NCBI GenBank assembly: GCA_017411715.1
Contig: JAFQPO010000009.1
Coordinates: 1-64,000 of the forward strand
Reading direction: 5' to 3'
Origin: Bacilli bacterium
GTDB taxonomy: Bacteria; Bacillota_I; Bacilli_A; ML615J-28; CAG-313
DNA: 64,000 nucleotides
Within the stretch, counting starts at the first letter, position 1; each line of letters begins with the position of its first letter. This document shows positions 27,275 to 36,246 of this stretch, piece by piece. The notes under the pieces were generated by a model. It did no database searches. It saw only the letters and a list, made by a program, of their open reading frames with translations, and had not been told where the DNA came from. A program made the translations under genes and the position numbers.

Positions 27275-28537
27275 CTATTTATTAGTATTAAAACGTTTCT
27301 TTAATAGCTCAATTCCTTTATCCTTAGTTTCATTTTGACCAGGAACTATATCTTTGTAAGTAAAGAAGATACTACCAGAAATATTCTTATATTGAGCATT
27401 AAAACGTAATTGATTATCAATTTCTTTAGGGTTAGCCCATACTTCATTAGATCCCATTTGGTATAAACCATGACCAATATATAAATCAATTTTTAAATCA
27501 TCAACAATGTCATTCCACCATTTTGTTAAATCATGATAGTTAACATCTGTTCTTTCAAATGAGAAATATACTTGTGGTACAACATAATCAATCCAGCCTT
27601 CTTTCATCCACTTATAAACATCTGAATATAAGTCAGCATAGCATTGTGTAGCACCCGCAGTATGAAGTGAACCTCTATCCCATCCACCTTCTTTTAGTGA
27701 TGAATGTGTACGATAAATTGCAAATGGACTAATACCAAAGGCAACTTTCTTTTTAGTTTTGCTAAACGATTTTTTCATAGCATCATGAACACTCTTAATC
27801 ATTCTATCAACATTATCGCGTCTAAAATCATCAAACGATAATTCTGGATTTTCTTTAAGTCTTGCTTGATAATCTTCTTCTTCTAGAGCACGATCAACTT
27901 TAGCATATGGATAGAAATAGTCATCAATATGAACACCTGTTACATCATAGTTTTCAACCACTTCCATGATAGTTGCGGTAACAAAATCTATCACTTTTTG
28001 AGAGGCAGGTTTCAAGATAACTTTTTGAGTTCCATCAACAATTGTTTCTTCAGGATGAAGTCTTGCGAAGTTAGTTGGAGATAGTTTCGCAAGATATTCT
28101 TCTTTAGTTAAATTAATCTTATCTAGCGCTTCAACACCTACACGATATGGATTCATCCATGCATGAATTTCAATGTTATATTTTTTAGCTTCTTCAATCA
28201 CAAATTGTAATACATCAAAGCCAGGATGTTGACCTTCAGTACCTGTTATAAAACGTGACCATGGATTAAGTTTTGATTCATAATAAGCATCATTTGTAGG
28301 GCGTACTTGGAAAATAATTAAATTAAAATTATATTCCGCAATACGTTTAATCATATCTTTAAGATATTGTTTATAGCTTTCAACATCTTTCATAATTGGT
28401 GTATCAATGTTAGCTACATTTGATACCCAAATACCTCTTACTTTTGTTCTTCTTTTACAATAATTAGGAATTTCAACTGGTGTTTTACCATCAAAGTAAA
28501 CTACCGGAGTACTTGTTTTATATTTTTTTAGAATCAT
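27275..28537 (-). CDS. Cytoplasmic GHL10-family glycosidase (YngK/DigH-like)
   Basis: 420 residues forming a GHL10 (PF02638) barrel: VRGIWVSNVAN at the start, FQVRPTNDAYYESKLNPWS, HAWMNPYR, VHIDDYFYPYA (about residue 202) and DYVVPQVYFSF are hallmarks. The E. coli relative DigH cleaves glycan strands of denuded peptidoglycan. Unlike its two paralogues in this locus it has no signal peptide, so it should act inside the cell on imported fragments. It overlaps the stop of the upstream paralogue by one base (TAATG), so the two are coupled. Family firm, exact bond cleaved uncertain. Confidence 0.88.
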   Translation of the reverse strand: MILKKYKTSTPVVYFDGKTPVEIPNYCKRRTKVRGIWVSNVANIDTPIMKDVESYKQYLKDMIKRIAEYNFNLIIFQVRPTNDAYYESKLNPWSRFITGTEGQHPGFDVLQFVIEEAKKYNIEIHAWMNPYRVGVEALDKINLTKEEYLAKLSPTNFARLHPEETIVDGTQKVILKPASQKVIDFVTATIMEVVENYDVTGVHIDDYFYPYAKVDRALEEEDYQARLKENPELSFDDFRRDNVDRMIKSVHDAMKKSFSKTKKKVAFGISPFAIYRTHSSLKEGGWDRGSLHTAGATQCYADLYSDVYKWMKEGWIDYVVPQVYFSFERTDVNYHDLTKWWNDIVDDLKIDLYIGHGLYQMGSNEVWANPKEIDNQLRFNAQYKNISGSIFFTYKDIVPGQNETKDKGIELLKKRFNTNK

Positions 28538-30858
28538 TATTTTCTAGCCTTTCTTAAGAATAATACCGCAAGGATTGCACCGCTTGCAACTAATAAATAA
28601 TTTACACCCATTGCACATGTTGATGTACCTGGTTGAGGTCGAGGTTCAGCAAGAGCTGGTTCAAGTCTAGCTGTTAAAGTAATGTTTTCAGTAATTGGAG
28701 TATTGAAATCAAACAATTCATCACCTAAATACCAACCTCTAAAATCATAACCTTCTAAAACAACATCAGCAGGTTGAACCGCACATCCGCCTTCAACTAC
28801 TGTTTGAGCTTCAACCTCTGGAGCACCTAATGTATCAAATGTAACAGTGTATTCTTTCTTAACTTGTGATTCAATTGAGAATGATGAAGTAACCAATTCT
28901 ACTGTATAATCACCATCTGTTGCGGTAATTTTAAAGCAAGCTGTGTTTGCAATGTTAGCATATGGTTTAAATGAATATGTATATATACCATCGCCAAGAT
29001 GTGTCATTGCACGAGCAGTTTGGAACGATGTTCCATTTGCTGAAAAACTAACTTTTGGAAGTTCAGTCAATTCACCATCATCTTCTACTTTAACTTTAAC
29101 AATGATTTCTTCTTCTTTAGGATAAGTAGTAATAGTTTCATCCCATTCATACATTGTAATAACTGGTTTTTGATTTTCAATTGCTTCTTCAGGTTTGAAT
29201 GTTTGGTATTCTGCGACCATTTCATTATTTAAATCAAATGTACAAAGAACATATACATATCCTTCAAGTAAAGCAGTTTCAATATACAATTCACTATCGC
29301 CAGTACGTTGATTAAATACTTTAGTTGGTGTCTTACCATCAAAGTTAATTTCTTCGCCTTCATTGAAACGATAAACTGCATATCCATTAGCATTAGCTAC
29401 TTCTGTGAAAATTAATCTTGTACGATTAGAGAATTTAATTCCTTTAGTTTCAGGTTGTTCTACACTTGGTGCATCCACTTTTTGATATACTGGAGCTAAA
29501 GCACCACGTCTCCATAAATTATAAATATCTGTGTTGTTACCTTTAATATATGAGTCGCTACTAACTAAATTACGATATGAATAAATTGAATATCCGTGTA
29601 CATTTTCTCTTGATGTAGGTTGTGAATTTACATATTCAATTTGGTTTTTAATTTCATGGTAGTCTTTCCAATCAGATGCTTTATATAAAGATGTACCAAT
29701 ATATAATTTAACATCAGTTGGTGCGACAATCTTACTCCACCAATCTACGTGAGTTTTATATGTTTCATCAAGACTTGTGTATGCTTGAGGAACGATATAA
29801 TCAATCCATTCTGATTCTACCCATAATTTAGTATCTGCAAATAAATCAAAGTATGTACTATATCCACCACATGAGAAATCAGCTCCGCCTTCCATATAAC
29901 GATCTGGATTATTACAACTTTGTGGACCTGGTGCCCAAAGTGGAGCAGGGCTAATACCAAATGATACATAATGTTCGCTTGTTGAGTTATGTTCTGCCAT
30001 TAAATCACTAACAGTTTTAACCATTTTATTAACCCAATCTCTTTTCCAATCATCAATTGATAAAGAGCCGCCAGCTTGTTGATATGCTGCGTAGTCCGCA
30101 TTAATAACTTTATTTTCTAAACCAGCACTTGGGTAGAAATAGTCATCAAAATGAATACCATCAATTTCATAATTAGTAATTAATTCATCAATTGTATTTT
30201 TAATATGATTAATTGTTACATCACGAACTGGATTTAAAATTAATTGTTTATCACCACTAATTAAGACATTTTCTAAAAATTCAGGATTATCAATATCTAA
30301 AGCAGGGTTATCAATTTTTTTATCACCTAAGTTATTTAAGATAGTTCTAGCATGACTTTTCTTATATGAATCAATTTCAGATTGAGGTGATGATGTACTA
30401 ACTGGAGCACTAACACTTGCACGATAAGGATTTAGCCAAGCATGTACTTCAACACCTTCATTATGACAAACTTCTAAAATCCATTCTAGTGGATCCCACC
30501 CTGGATTAACACCAGCACCGACTAAGCAATCAGACCATGGATTATAATCAGATTCATAGAAAGCATCATTTGTAGGACGAACTTGGAAGAATATTGCGTT
30601 CATTCCATAATATTTAGCTTGAGCTAAAATATCTAAAAATTTTGCTTGATAGTCTAAAATAGCTGCTTGACCAGTTCCTTTTTGACTAGCAATGTCAATG
30701 TTATAAACTGTAGAAATCCATACAGCTCTTAATTCTTCTACTTTACTTGCATATTCATCAGCGGCTTCTACTTTTTCATATGGTTTTGTGAAAAAGAATG
30801 ATCCAGTTAAAACAGCAAGTAAAACTAACGTTGATAATTTTAAAATAAATTTTTTCAT
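28537..30858 (-). CDS. Secreted GHL10-family glycosidase with InlB repeat and C-terminal membrane tail
   Basis: 773 residues. Signal peptide to about residue 32 (KVEAA), GHL10 barrel about 40-430 (LRAVWISTVYNID, FQVRPTNDAFYES, GIHFDDYFYPS at about 236, DYIVPQAYTSL), beta-sandwich domains, an InlB-type repeat (about 667-730, EGYDFRGWYLG) and the tail STCAMG + hydrophobic segment + LRKARK (Cys about 747). The domain series ends like the phosphodiester glycosidase, so both are likely displayed on the surface by the same route. Transcribed after the dipeptidase and a tiny membrane-peptide ORF. Confidence 0.9.
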   Translation of the reverse strand: MKKFILKLSTLVLLAVLTGSFFFTKPYEKVEAADEYASKVEELRAVWISTVYNIDIASQKGTGQAAILDYQAKFLDILAQAKYYGMNAIFFQVRPTNDAFYESDYNPWSDCLVGAGVNPGWDPLEWILEVCHNEGVEVHAWLNPYRASVSAPVSTSSPQSEIDSYKKSHARTILNNLGDKKIDNPALDIDNPEFLENVLISGDKQLILNPVRDVTINHIKNTIDELITNYEIDGIHFDDYFYPSAGLENKVINADYAAYQQAGGSLSIDDWKRDWVNKMVKTVSDLMAEHNSTSEHYVSFGISPAPLWAPGPQSCNNPDRYMEGGADFSCGGYSTYFDLFADTKLWVESEWIDYIVPQAYTSLDETYKTHVDWWSKIVAPTDVKLYIGTSLYKASDWKDYHEIKNQIEYVNSQPTSRENVHGYSIYSYRNLVSSDSYIKGNNTDIYNLWRRGALAPVYQKVDAPSVEQPETKGIKFSNRTRLIFTEVANANGYAVYRFNEGEEINFDGKTPTKVFNQRTGDSELYIETALLEGYVYVLCTFDLNNEMVAEYQTFKPEEAIENQKPVITMYEWDETITTYPKEEEIIVKVKVEDDGELTELPKVSFSANGTSFQTARAMTHLGDGIYTYSFKPYANIANTACFKITATDGDYTVELVTSSFSIESQVKKEYTVTFDTLGAPEVEAQTVVEGGCAVQPADVVLEGYDFRGWYLGDELFDFNTPITENITLTARLEPALAEPRPQPGTSTCAMGVNYLLVASGAILAVLFLRKARK

Positions 30859-30875
30859 TTTCTCTTTCCTTTCTT

Positions 30876-30944
30876 TTATTTACCTTTCATTAATGCTAGA
30901 AAAAAATATATTATAAATGCTACAACACATAAAGCTATAATCAT
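30876..30944 (-). CDS. Possible 22-residue membrane micropeptide
   Basis: A short frame starts 1 base after the dipeptidase stop (TAAG then ATG) and reads MIIALCVVAFIIYFFLALMK-GK, a single hydrophobic helix with a basic end. It fills most of the 87-base space before the secreted GHL10 gene. No strong RBS of its own is seen, but translational re-initiation after the dipeptidase stop would be possible. It could be a real small membrane protein or AT-rich chance. Confidence 0.35.
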   Translation of the reverse strand: MIIALCVVAFIIYFFLALMKGK

Positions 30945-30945
30945 C

Positions 30946-31842
30946 TTAGTTTTCCATTTTTTTCTTTAAGTTTAAAAAATTCTTGTAACATATTTTTTCA
31001 ATATCTTCATCTTGATAACCGCGAGATTTAAGTTCAGCTACAATAGCTTGACTGTCCGCATGTTTTGTTAAATCATCTAGATTGTCATTTGGTTGATTAG
31101 GTTTAGGACTATAATCAATTAAATAATGCATCATATCAAGTCCTAACATTACATGATCAACATCCATAATTTTAACTAAATATTCAATTTGATCTACTAA
31201 TCCTTTAATATTTTGTTTTTGAGCATCTCTTGAAACAAAATTTCTAGCAGCTACAGCTCCTACTAATCCGCCAGCACTTCTTAATGCAACTAATTGTTCA
31301 TCTGTTAAATTACGCATATGAACAGATAAATTTGCCGCGTTAGAATGTGAAGCAATTAATAGTGGTGGTTTATAATCAATAACATCATAAAAACTCTTTT
31401 CATTTAAATGAGAAACATCCACAATCATTTTATGACTAGCCATATAATCTAAGAATTGTTTGCCAAGTTCTGTTAAACCGCGGTCTGTACTGCCTTTAAC
31501 ACCTGTTGCGAGATGATTTTCTTCATTCCATGTTAAAGAAGCATGTCTAATTCCCATTTTATATAGTGTATCTAATTCTTCTAGAGTTTTAACATTTCTT
31601 AATCCTTCTAAACCGTATACAACATCAAATTGTTCTTTATAAGGTGCATATTCTTCTAAAGCAATTTTATACGCTTCAATCACATCAAAGTCACGACTTG
31701 AATATACTACCCAAATTCCACCAGCGACTTCACCTTTTTTTAAATCATTTAAATGATACTTTTCAAAAACGTTTTGTTCTCCATTTTTGATGCGTTCATA
31801 AAGATTTGAAAAGATGTCACTATGTGTATCATATATTTTCAT
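30946..31842 (-). CDS. Membrane-dipeptidase-family (peptidase M19) metallohydrolase
   Basis: 298 residues of M19/renal dipeptidase fold: YDTHSDI (metal-binding His-x-Asp), VVYGLEG (bridging Glu), DVSHLNEKSFYDV and ASHSNAANL are conserved. Bacterial members cut dipeptides, including some with D-residues. No signal peptide, so cytoplasmic. RBS GGAAGTGG lies before ATG 31842. Placement between GHL10 genes suggests that it trims peptides from imported muropeptide-like material; that is inference. Slightly shorter than the roughly 310-400 residues usual in the family. Confidence 0.87.
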   Translation of the reverse strand: MKIYDTHSDIFSNLYERIKNGEQNVFEKYHLNDLKKGEVAGGIWVVYSSRDFDVIEAYKIALEEYAPYKEQFDVVYGLEGLRNVKTLEELDTLYKMGIRHASLTWNEENHLATGVKGSTDRGLTELGKQFLDYMASHKMIVDVSHLNEKSFYDVIDYKPPLLIASHSNAANLSVHMRNLTDEQLVALRSAGGLVGAVAARNFVSRDAQKQNIKGLVDQIEYLVKIMDVDHVMLGLDMMHYLIDYSPKPNQPNDNLDDLTKHADSQAIVAELKSRGYQDEDIEKICYKNFLNLKKKMEN

Positions 31843-31862
31843 ATAACCACTTCCTTCATCTT

Positions 31863-31868
31863 ATTATA
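31863..31868 (-). promoter_or_regulatory. -10 box before the dipeptidase operon
   Basis: TATAAT on the minus strand about 20 bases before ATG 31842, in the first gap after the upstream terminator. No convincing -35 box is visible. Confidence 0.45.
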
Positions 31869-31917
31869 CCACATTTCTTTTTTATTTGGCCATCTTTAAC
31901 ACATAAAAAATATAAAA

Positions 31918-31958
31918 TAAAAGTCGTTTACAGTAAAAGTACTATAAGCGACTATTTT
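31918..31958 (-). terminator. Intrinsic terminator after the 862-residue GHL10 gene
   Basis: Minus strand AGTCGCTTATAG / CTGTAAACGACT imperfect stem followed by TTTTATTTT. It separates the 31967-37348 operon from the dipeptidase operon. Confidence 0.7.
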
Positions 31959-31966
31959 TAAATATA

Positions 31967-34555
31967 TTATTTCTTAAACTTAATTACAAATAAAGCAGCA
32001 GCTAAACTAGCAATTAGATAATAAGTATAACTACCAAAGCTACATCCAGATGGTTGTACACTTGGTTCTTGAACTACATTATTAATAACTACTATATATT
32101 CATAAGAAAGTTCAGAATCAATATAATCACCGCTTGTAGATACAGCTTGTAATTTTAAATGATATTCAGTACCTGGTTCAAATGAATAATTAATAGCAGA
32201 ATTATTTTGTGCATCTACTGTTTGTAATAAAGTCCCTGCATTATCATATATATGTAGTTTGTATGCTTCTGCGTTACTTACTTGATTAAAGTTAATTTGT
32301 AATGTACTTAAATCAACTGAATTAATTGAAGGAATATTAAGCTGTTCTTTTTCAACTTCAGCTGTTAAAGTAATAGTTTGTGAATAATATGTATTAGTAA
32401 ACTCACCATCTTTAACAGTAATCTTAACTACAACTTCTTTATCAGGATAATTCAAACCATTCCAAACAGCACTAACTTTACCATTAGCAATTTGATAATT
32501 AGAAATATTAAATCTATATGGTCCTTCTTTACCATCGATAGATATATCAATAGAGTAAGTTACTTCATCATTTTGTTCATCAACTGCTTCATCAAAAACA
32601 ATTGTCATCTTATCGCCTGCAGGTAATTCAGTTTTATTATCATTAACGACAATATTATTAACAACAGGAGCTGTATTAACTTTGCTCATATCAACATCAA
32701 GTTTTTCAATTTGATCTGATAAATGGAAATTGTTAGAAACAGCTTGTAAATAATAATCATAGTTTTCACTATATCCACCAACTTGAATTGTTACATAATC
32801 ATTTGCTGATGAAGAGCTCTTAACAATTGTATAGCGATGATCAGTATTGTTAGGATCAACAGTTTGACCTTTTTCAACACGATATAAAATATACATACTA
32901 GCATCTTCATTCTTTTCAAATCTTGCTTTAAACACAAGTCCATTAGAAGAAGCTATATAATTAACATCGCCAACTTTTAAACCACTAGCATCATACTCAC
33001 CTCTTGGTAGAGGAACAACGCGGTTTTTATTCCATAAATTGTAGAAGTTAACTCCAATAACTTGTCTTTGAGTTTCAGTTCTGAAGTTTAATAAATCACT
33101 ATAAGCATAAACTGCAGAACCACTAATATTATCAAACTTAGTATTGAACTTTAATTGATATACCATTTCGTTGTAATCTTTGAAACGAGTAGTAGATTCA
33201 TCTTTAGCATGATAAATACCATGAGCTATATATAATCTAATTGCTTTTTGGTTATTGTTTGCGCGTTGTGTATTTACTTTATCAACAAGTTCACTCCACC
33301 ATTCAACGATATCAGCATAAGGAGCTTCACGGTTTGCGAAGTCATAATATACTTGAGGTGCAACCCAATCAACATATCCTTCTTCTACCCAATGTTTTGT
33401 ATCCGCAAATAAATTATAATTTGAACTATATGCGCCACATGCGGTATTAGAACCTTCAGGATGAGTTGATGAATCATTACAATATTCAGAACTTGATTGC
33501 CATACTGCGGCAGGTTTAGAACCAAACTCTACATATGTGCCGTGTTCTGCATTATATTCGTCAACGAAATCTCTGATGTTTTTCATCATTAAGTTAATAC
33601 TTTCACGTCTGAAATCACCAAGATTAAGTCCTGCTTCCATTTCAAAATCACTTGGATTAGCTAAATATCTTCTATATGTTCCTAGGTCATTTAATGTGTT
33701 TGCACCTGTTAAAGCTTCATCGTATTCTACACCACCAGCGAAATTTAAGTTATGGGTTTGAGAACTATATGTTCCACTACTCTTTGAATTTAAGTAGAAA
33801 TAGTCATCAAAATGGAAACCATCAATATCATAATTAGTAACAAGTTCTTTAATACTATTTACGATATGTTCTCTAACTGCAGGTTCACCTGGATTAAGAA
33901 TTAGTTTAGTATCATATTCACCAAGCAATACATATTCAGGGTGTTTTTTAGCAAAGTTATTTTCCGCAAGACTATTGATAGCACTTTTTTTAGCTTGAAG
34001 TAATTCTTCTGTACTAAAGTCACACGCAAGTTTATCAGCATCACCAAGAACAGTTCCTTCAGTTACACGATAAGCATTTAACCAACATTGGAAATACATT
34101 CCTCTTGCATGTGTTTGTTCAACCATCCATTCAAGTGGATCCCATCCTGGGTTAACACCAGCACCTGCCATAAATTTACTCCAATCATTATAAATTGATG
34201 GATAGAAGGCATCGTTTGTAGGACGTACTTGGAAAAATATTGTATTCATATTGTATTTTTCAGCTGTATCTAAAACACTTAAGTATTCTGCTTTCCAATC
34301 ATTGATTGCATTTTCAGAAACACCTTTTTGTCTTTCAAAATCGTTATTCCAAACTGTAGCAACCCAAACGCCACGCATTTCGTGAACATCTTCTTTATAT
34401 GTTTTTGGGACATATACAGTATTAGATTTATTTAAATAGTGAACTGGAGAACCAAGAATATATAATTGTTCTAATTCACTTTCCGCGTTAACACCTATCA
34501 TACTTCCTAGTAAGATACACATTAACGCCATTACACTAATTACTATTTTTTTCAT
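31967..34555 (-). CDS. Secreted GHL10-family glycosidase with Ig-like domains and C-terminal membrane tail
   Basis: 862 residues. Signal peptide (about 1-24, GVNAE), GHL10 barrel about 55-480 (MRGVWVATVWNND, FQVRPTNDAFYPS, GFHFDDYFYLN at about 247, DWVAPQVYYDF), then Fn3/Ig-like beta domains (about 540-810) and the tail QPSGCSFG + hydrophobic segment + KFKK (Cys about 836). It lacks the InlB repeat of its paralogue. Last gene of the operon that starts at 37348 and 10 bases after the PIG-L gene. Confidence 0.9.
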   Translation of the reverse strand: MKKIVISVMALMCILLGSMIGVNAESELEQLYILGSPVHYLNKSNTVYVPKTYKEDVHEMRGVWVATVWNNDFERQKGVSENAINDWKAEYLSVLDTAEKYNMNTIFFQVRPTNDAFYPSIYNDWSKFMAGAGVNPGWDPLEWMVEQTHARGMYFQCWLNAYRVTEGTVLGDADKLACDFSTEELLQAKKSAINSLAENNFAKKHPEYVLLGEYDTKLILNPGEPAVREHIVNSIKELVTNYDIDGFHFDDYFYLNSKSSGTYSSQTHNLNFAGGVEYDEALTGANTLNDLGTYRRYLANPSDFEMEAGLNLGDFRRESINLMMKNIRDFVDEYNAEHGTYVEFGSKPAAVWQSSSEYCNDSSTHPEGSNTACGAYSSNYNLFADTKHWVEEGYVDWVAPQVYYDFANREAPYADIVEWWSELVDKVNTQRANNNQKAIRLYIAHGIYHAKDESTTRFKDYNEMVYQLKFNTKFDNISGSAVYAYSDLLNFRTETQRQVIGVNFYNLWNKNRVVPLPRGEYDASGLKVGDVNYIASSNGLVFKARFEKNEDASMYILYRVEKGQTVDPNNTDHRYTIVKSSSSANDYVTIQVGGYSENYDYYLQAVSNNFHLSDQIEKLDVDMSKVNTAPVVNNIVVNDNKTELPAGDKMTIVFDEAVDEQNDEVTYSIDISIDGKEGPYRFNISNYQIANGKVSAVWNGLNYPDKEVVVKITVKDGEFTNTYYSQTITLTAEVEKEQLNIPSINSVDLSTLQINFNQVSNAEAYKLHIYDNAGTLLQTVDAQNNSAINYSFEPGTEYHLKLQAVSTSGDYIDSELSYEYIVVINNVVQEPSVQPSGCSFGSYTYYLIASLAAALFVIKFKK

Positions 34556-34565
34556 CTTTCCCCTC

Positions 34566-35258
34566 CTAAAAACTCATCTTTCTGCCAACTTTTTGGCGAT
34601 CATATACAGCAAATGCTTCCGCATACATTGTCTTATTAAGTGCGCCACGACAACGAGCCAGTGATGTATAATAATCATAATATTTAAAATCTTTACTATT
34701 CATAACAAACCATTGTGTTTGAAGTGCTTTACACCAAAGATCATATCCTTTGGTAAAGTCAACATAAAATGCTGGCATAAAATCCATATCATCTTCCCAA
34801 TTTTCACAGAAGTATACAGGAGCATAACATCTATTGCCTTTAATCTTATCGCATTCAACAACACTTGCTAAAAACTGTGCATCAGGGACAATTAGATGTG
34901 TATTATTATGATCTTTATGCATAGTAGAATGATAATGAGTTAAAATTACATCAGGTTTAACTTCTCTAATAATATTAGCAACTTGATATCTTACTTCTTC
35001 ATTATTAGGTAATTCACCATCCGCATATTCTAATACATATGCTTTACCGCCAACCATTGAAGCAAATGCTTCAGCTTCTTGAATTTTTTGTTTACGATAA
35101 TCACTAACACTAATACCTGCTGGATTTCCTCTTTCACCAGCTGTTAAAGCAAGTGTATAGTTTTTACCACCATCAAGGTAATTAGCAGCCATAACTCCGC
35201 CAGCTGTTAATTCCATATCACCAATATGGCCACCAATAGCCAAAATAGTTTTCGCCAT
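34566..35258 (-). CDS. PIG-L-family (LmbE-like) N-acetylglucosaminyl deacetylase
   Basis: 230 residues. The first metal motif is slightly diverged (GGHIGDMEL instead of AHPDDE) but keeps His and Asp; the second metal motif HKDHNNTH and the substrate strand ADGELP are intact. PIG-L/LmbE enzymes remove acetyl groups from GlcNAc-containing molecules using zinc. Since no NagA is in this window, such an enzyme could provide the deacetylation between hexosaminidases and NagB, but it would act on free or glycosidic GlcNAc and not on GlcNAc-6-P; this is speculation. It lies one base after the GNAT gene. Confidence 0.82.
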   Translation of the reverse strand: MAKTILAIGGHIGDMELTAGGVMAANYLDGGKNYTLALTAGERGNPAGISVSDYRKQKIQEAEAFASMVGGKAYVLEYADGELPNNEEVRYQVANIIREVKPDVILTHYHSTMHKDHNNTHLIVPDAQFLASVVECDKIKGNRCYAPVYFCENWEDDMDFMPAFYVDFTKGYDLWCKALQTQWFVMNSKDFKYYDYYTSLARCRGALNKTMYAEAFAVYDRQKVGRKMSF

Positions 35259-35259
35259 A

Positions 35260-36246
35260 TTATTTAAGTTCCTTTCTCATTACAGCGAAACTTTGAATAA
35301 TTTTATGACCTGCATACATATAAATATATCTAGCAGGATTATCAAGACCTGTAAAGAAAGTCATAAAACTTGAACCATTTTTCTTAGAGTAATCACCTAA
35401 AGAGCAGAATAAAATCTTACCAAGGCCTCCACCTCTAACATCTGGGTCAACAATAATACCATCAAAATGAGCTCTGCCAGATGGTTCAGTATACATAGCG
35501 CCTGTCCATCCTACAACTTTACCATTTTCAGATACTACTAAGAATGGATTAGGTTTTTCTTTAGAAAGATTGTAACGAATTGATCTAGCAAATCCAGTAG
35601 GACCAATTTTTTCACAGAATTCTTCAATACCATAATGAATATTTGGATCATATAATTCAATTTTATATCCACGTTTTTCGTTTTCTGCTAGTTTTGCTTT
35701 AACAGCTTCAGGCATTTCATATTTAGCAAGATCTAAATGGAATGCATCTTGTTGACCTTGAACATGATATCCATTAGCCATTAATAAGAAGTATTCAGGA
35801 CTATTAAAAGGAATAGCAGGGTTTCCTGGATGATCATGATGATCAGTATTAGGAATGTACCAAGGCCAGTTTACTGGGCTATAGAATACACAGCGAACTG
35901 CTTTACGATTACATTTAACAAAATATTCTTCAACTTCTTTTAATAATTTAGAACCAATACCTTGTCTTTGGTATTCTTTTTTAACAATAATTGTATTAAA
36001 ATATCCAGGTGCATCAGGATTTTCAAAATCTTCATTTCTTACCATCCCTACAGCAAAGCCAATCACTTCTTCACCATCAAGGGCAACAAATGCGCCTTCA
36101 GATTTAAAATGAGGATTTTTAAATAAGAAATGATCGTATCCTTCAAATGTAAATTGTTTATAAAAATCTCTTTCAGAAACTACTTCGTTCCATAATTTCC
36201 AAACTTTTTGGCTGTGTAATTCGTAATTAAAATTAATTATTTGCAT
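35260..36246 (-). CDS. Twin-domain GNAT acetyltransferase
   Basis: 328 residues with two GNAT domains. The N-terminal domain has NTIIVKKEYQRQGIGSKLLK, the C-terminal one GIIVDPDVRGGGLGKILFCS and a terminal YMYAGHKIIQSFAVMRKEL strand. Both acetyl-CoA loops look functional, as in MshD-like twin GNATs. It overlaps the beta-lactamase-like gene by 14 bases and precedes PIG-L by one base. A link to amino-sugar N-acetylation is suggested by the deacetylase next door, but no substrate can be read from the sequence. Confidence 0.83.
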   Translation of the reverse strand: MQIINFNYELHSQKVWKLWNEVVSERDFYKQFTFEGYDHFLFKNPHFKSEGAFVALDGEEVIGFAVGMVRNEDFENPDAPGYFNTIIVKKEYQRQGIGSKLLKEVEEYFVKCNRKAVRCVFYSPVNWPWYIPNTDHHDHPGNPAIPFNSPEYFLLMANGYHVQGQQDAFHLDLAKYEMPEAVKAKLAENEKRGYKIELYDPNIHYGIEEFCEKIGPTGFARSIRYNLSKEKPNPFLVVSENGKVVGWTGAMYTEPSGRAHFDGIIVDPDVRGGGLGKILFCSLGDYSKKNGSSFMTFFTGLDNPARYIYMYAGHKIIQSFAVMRKELK

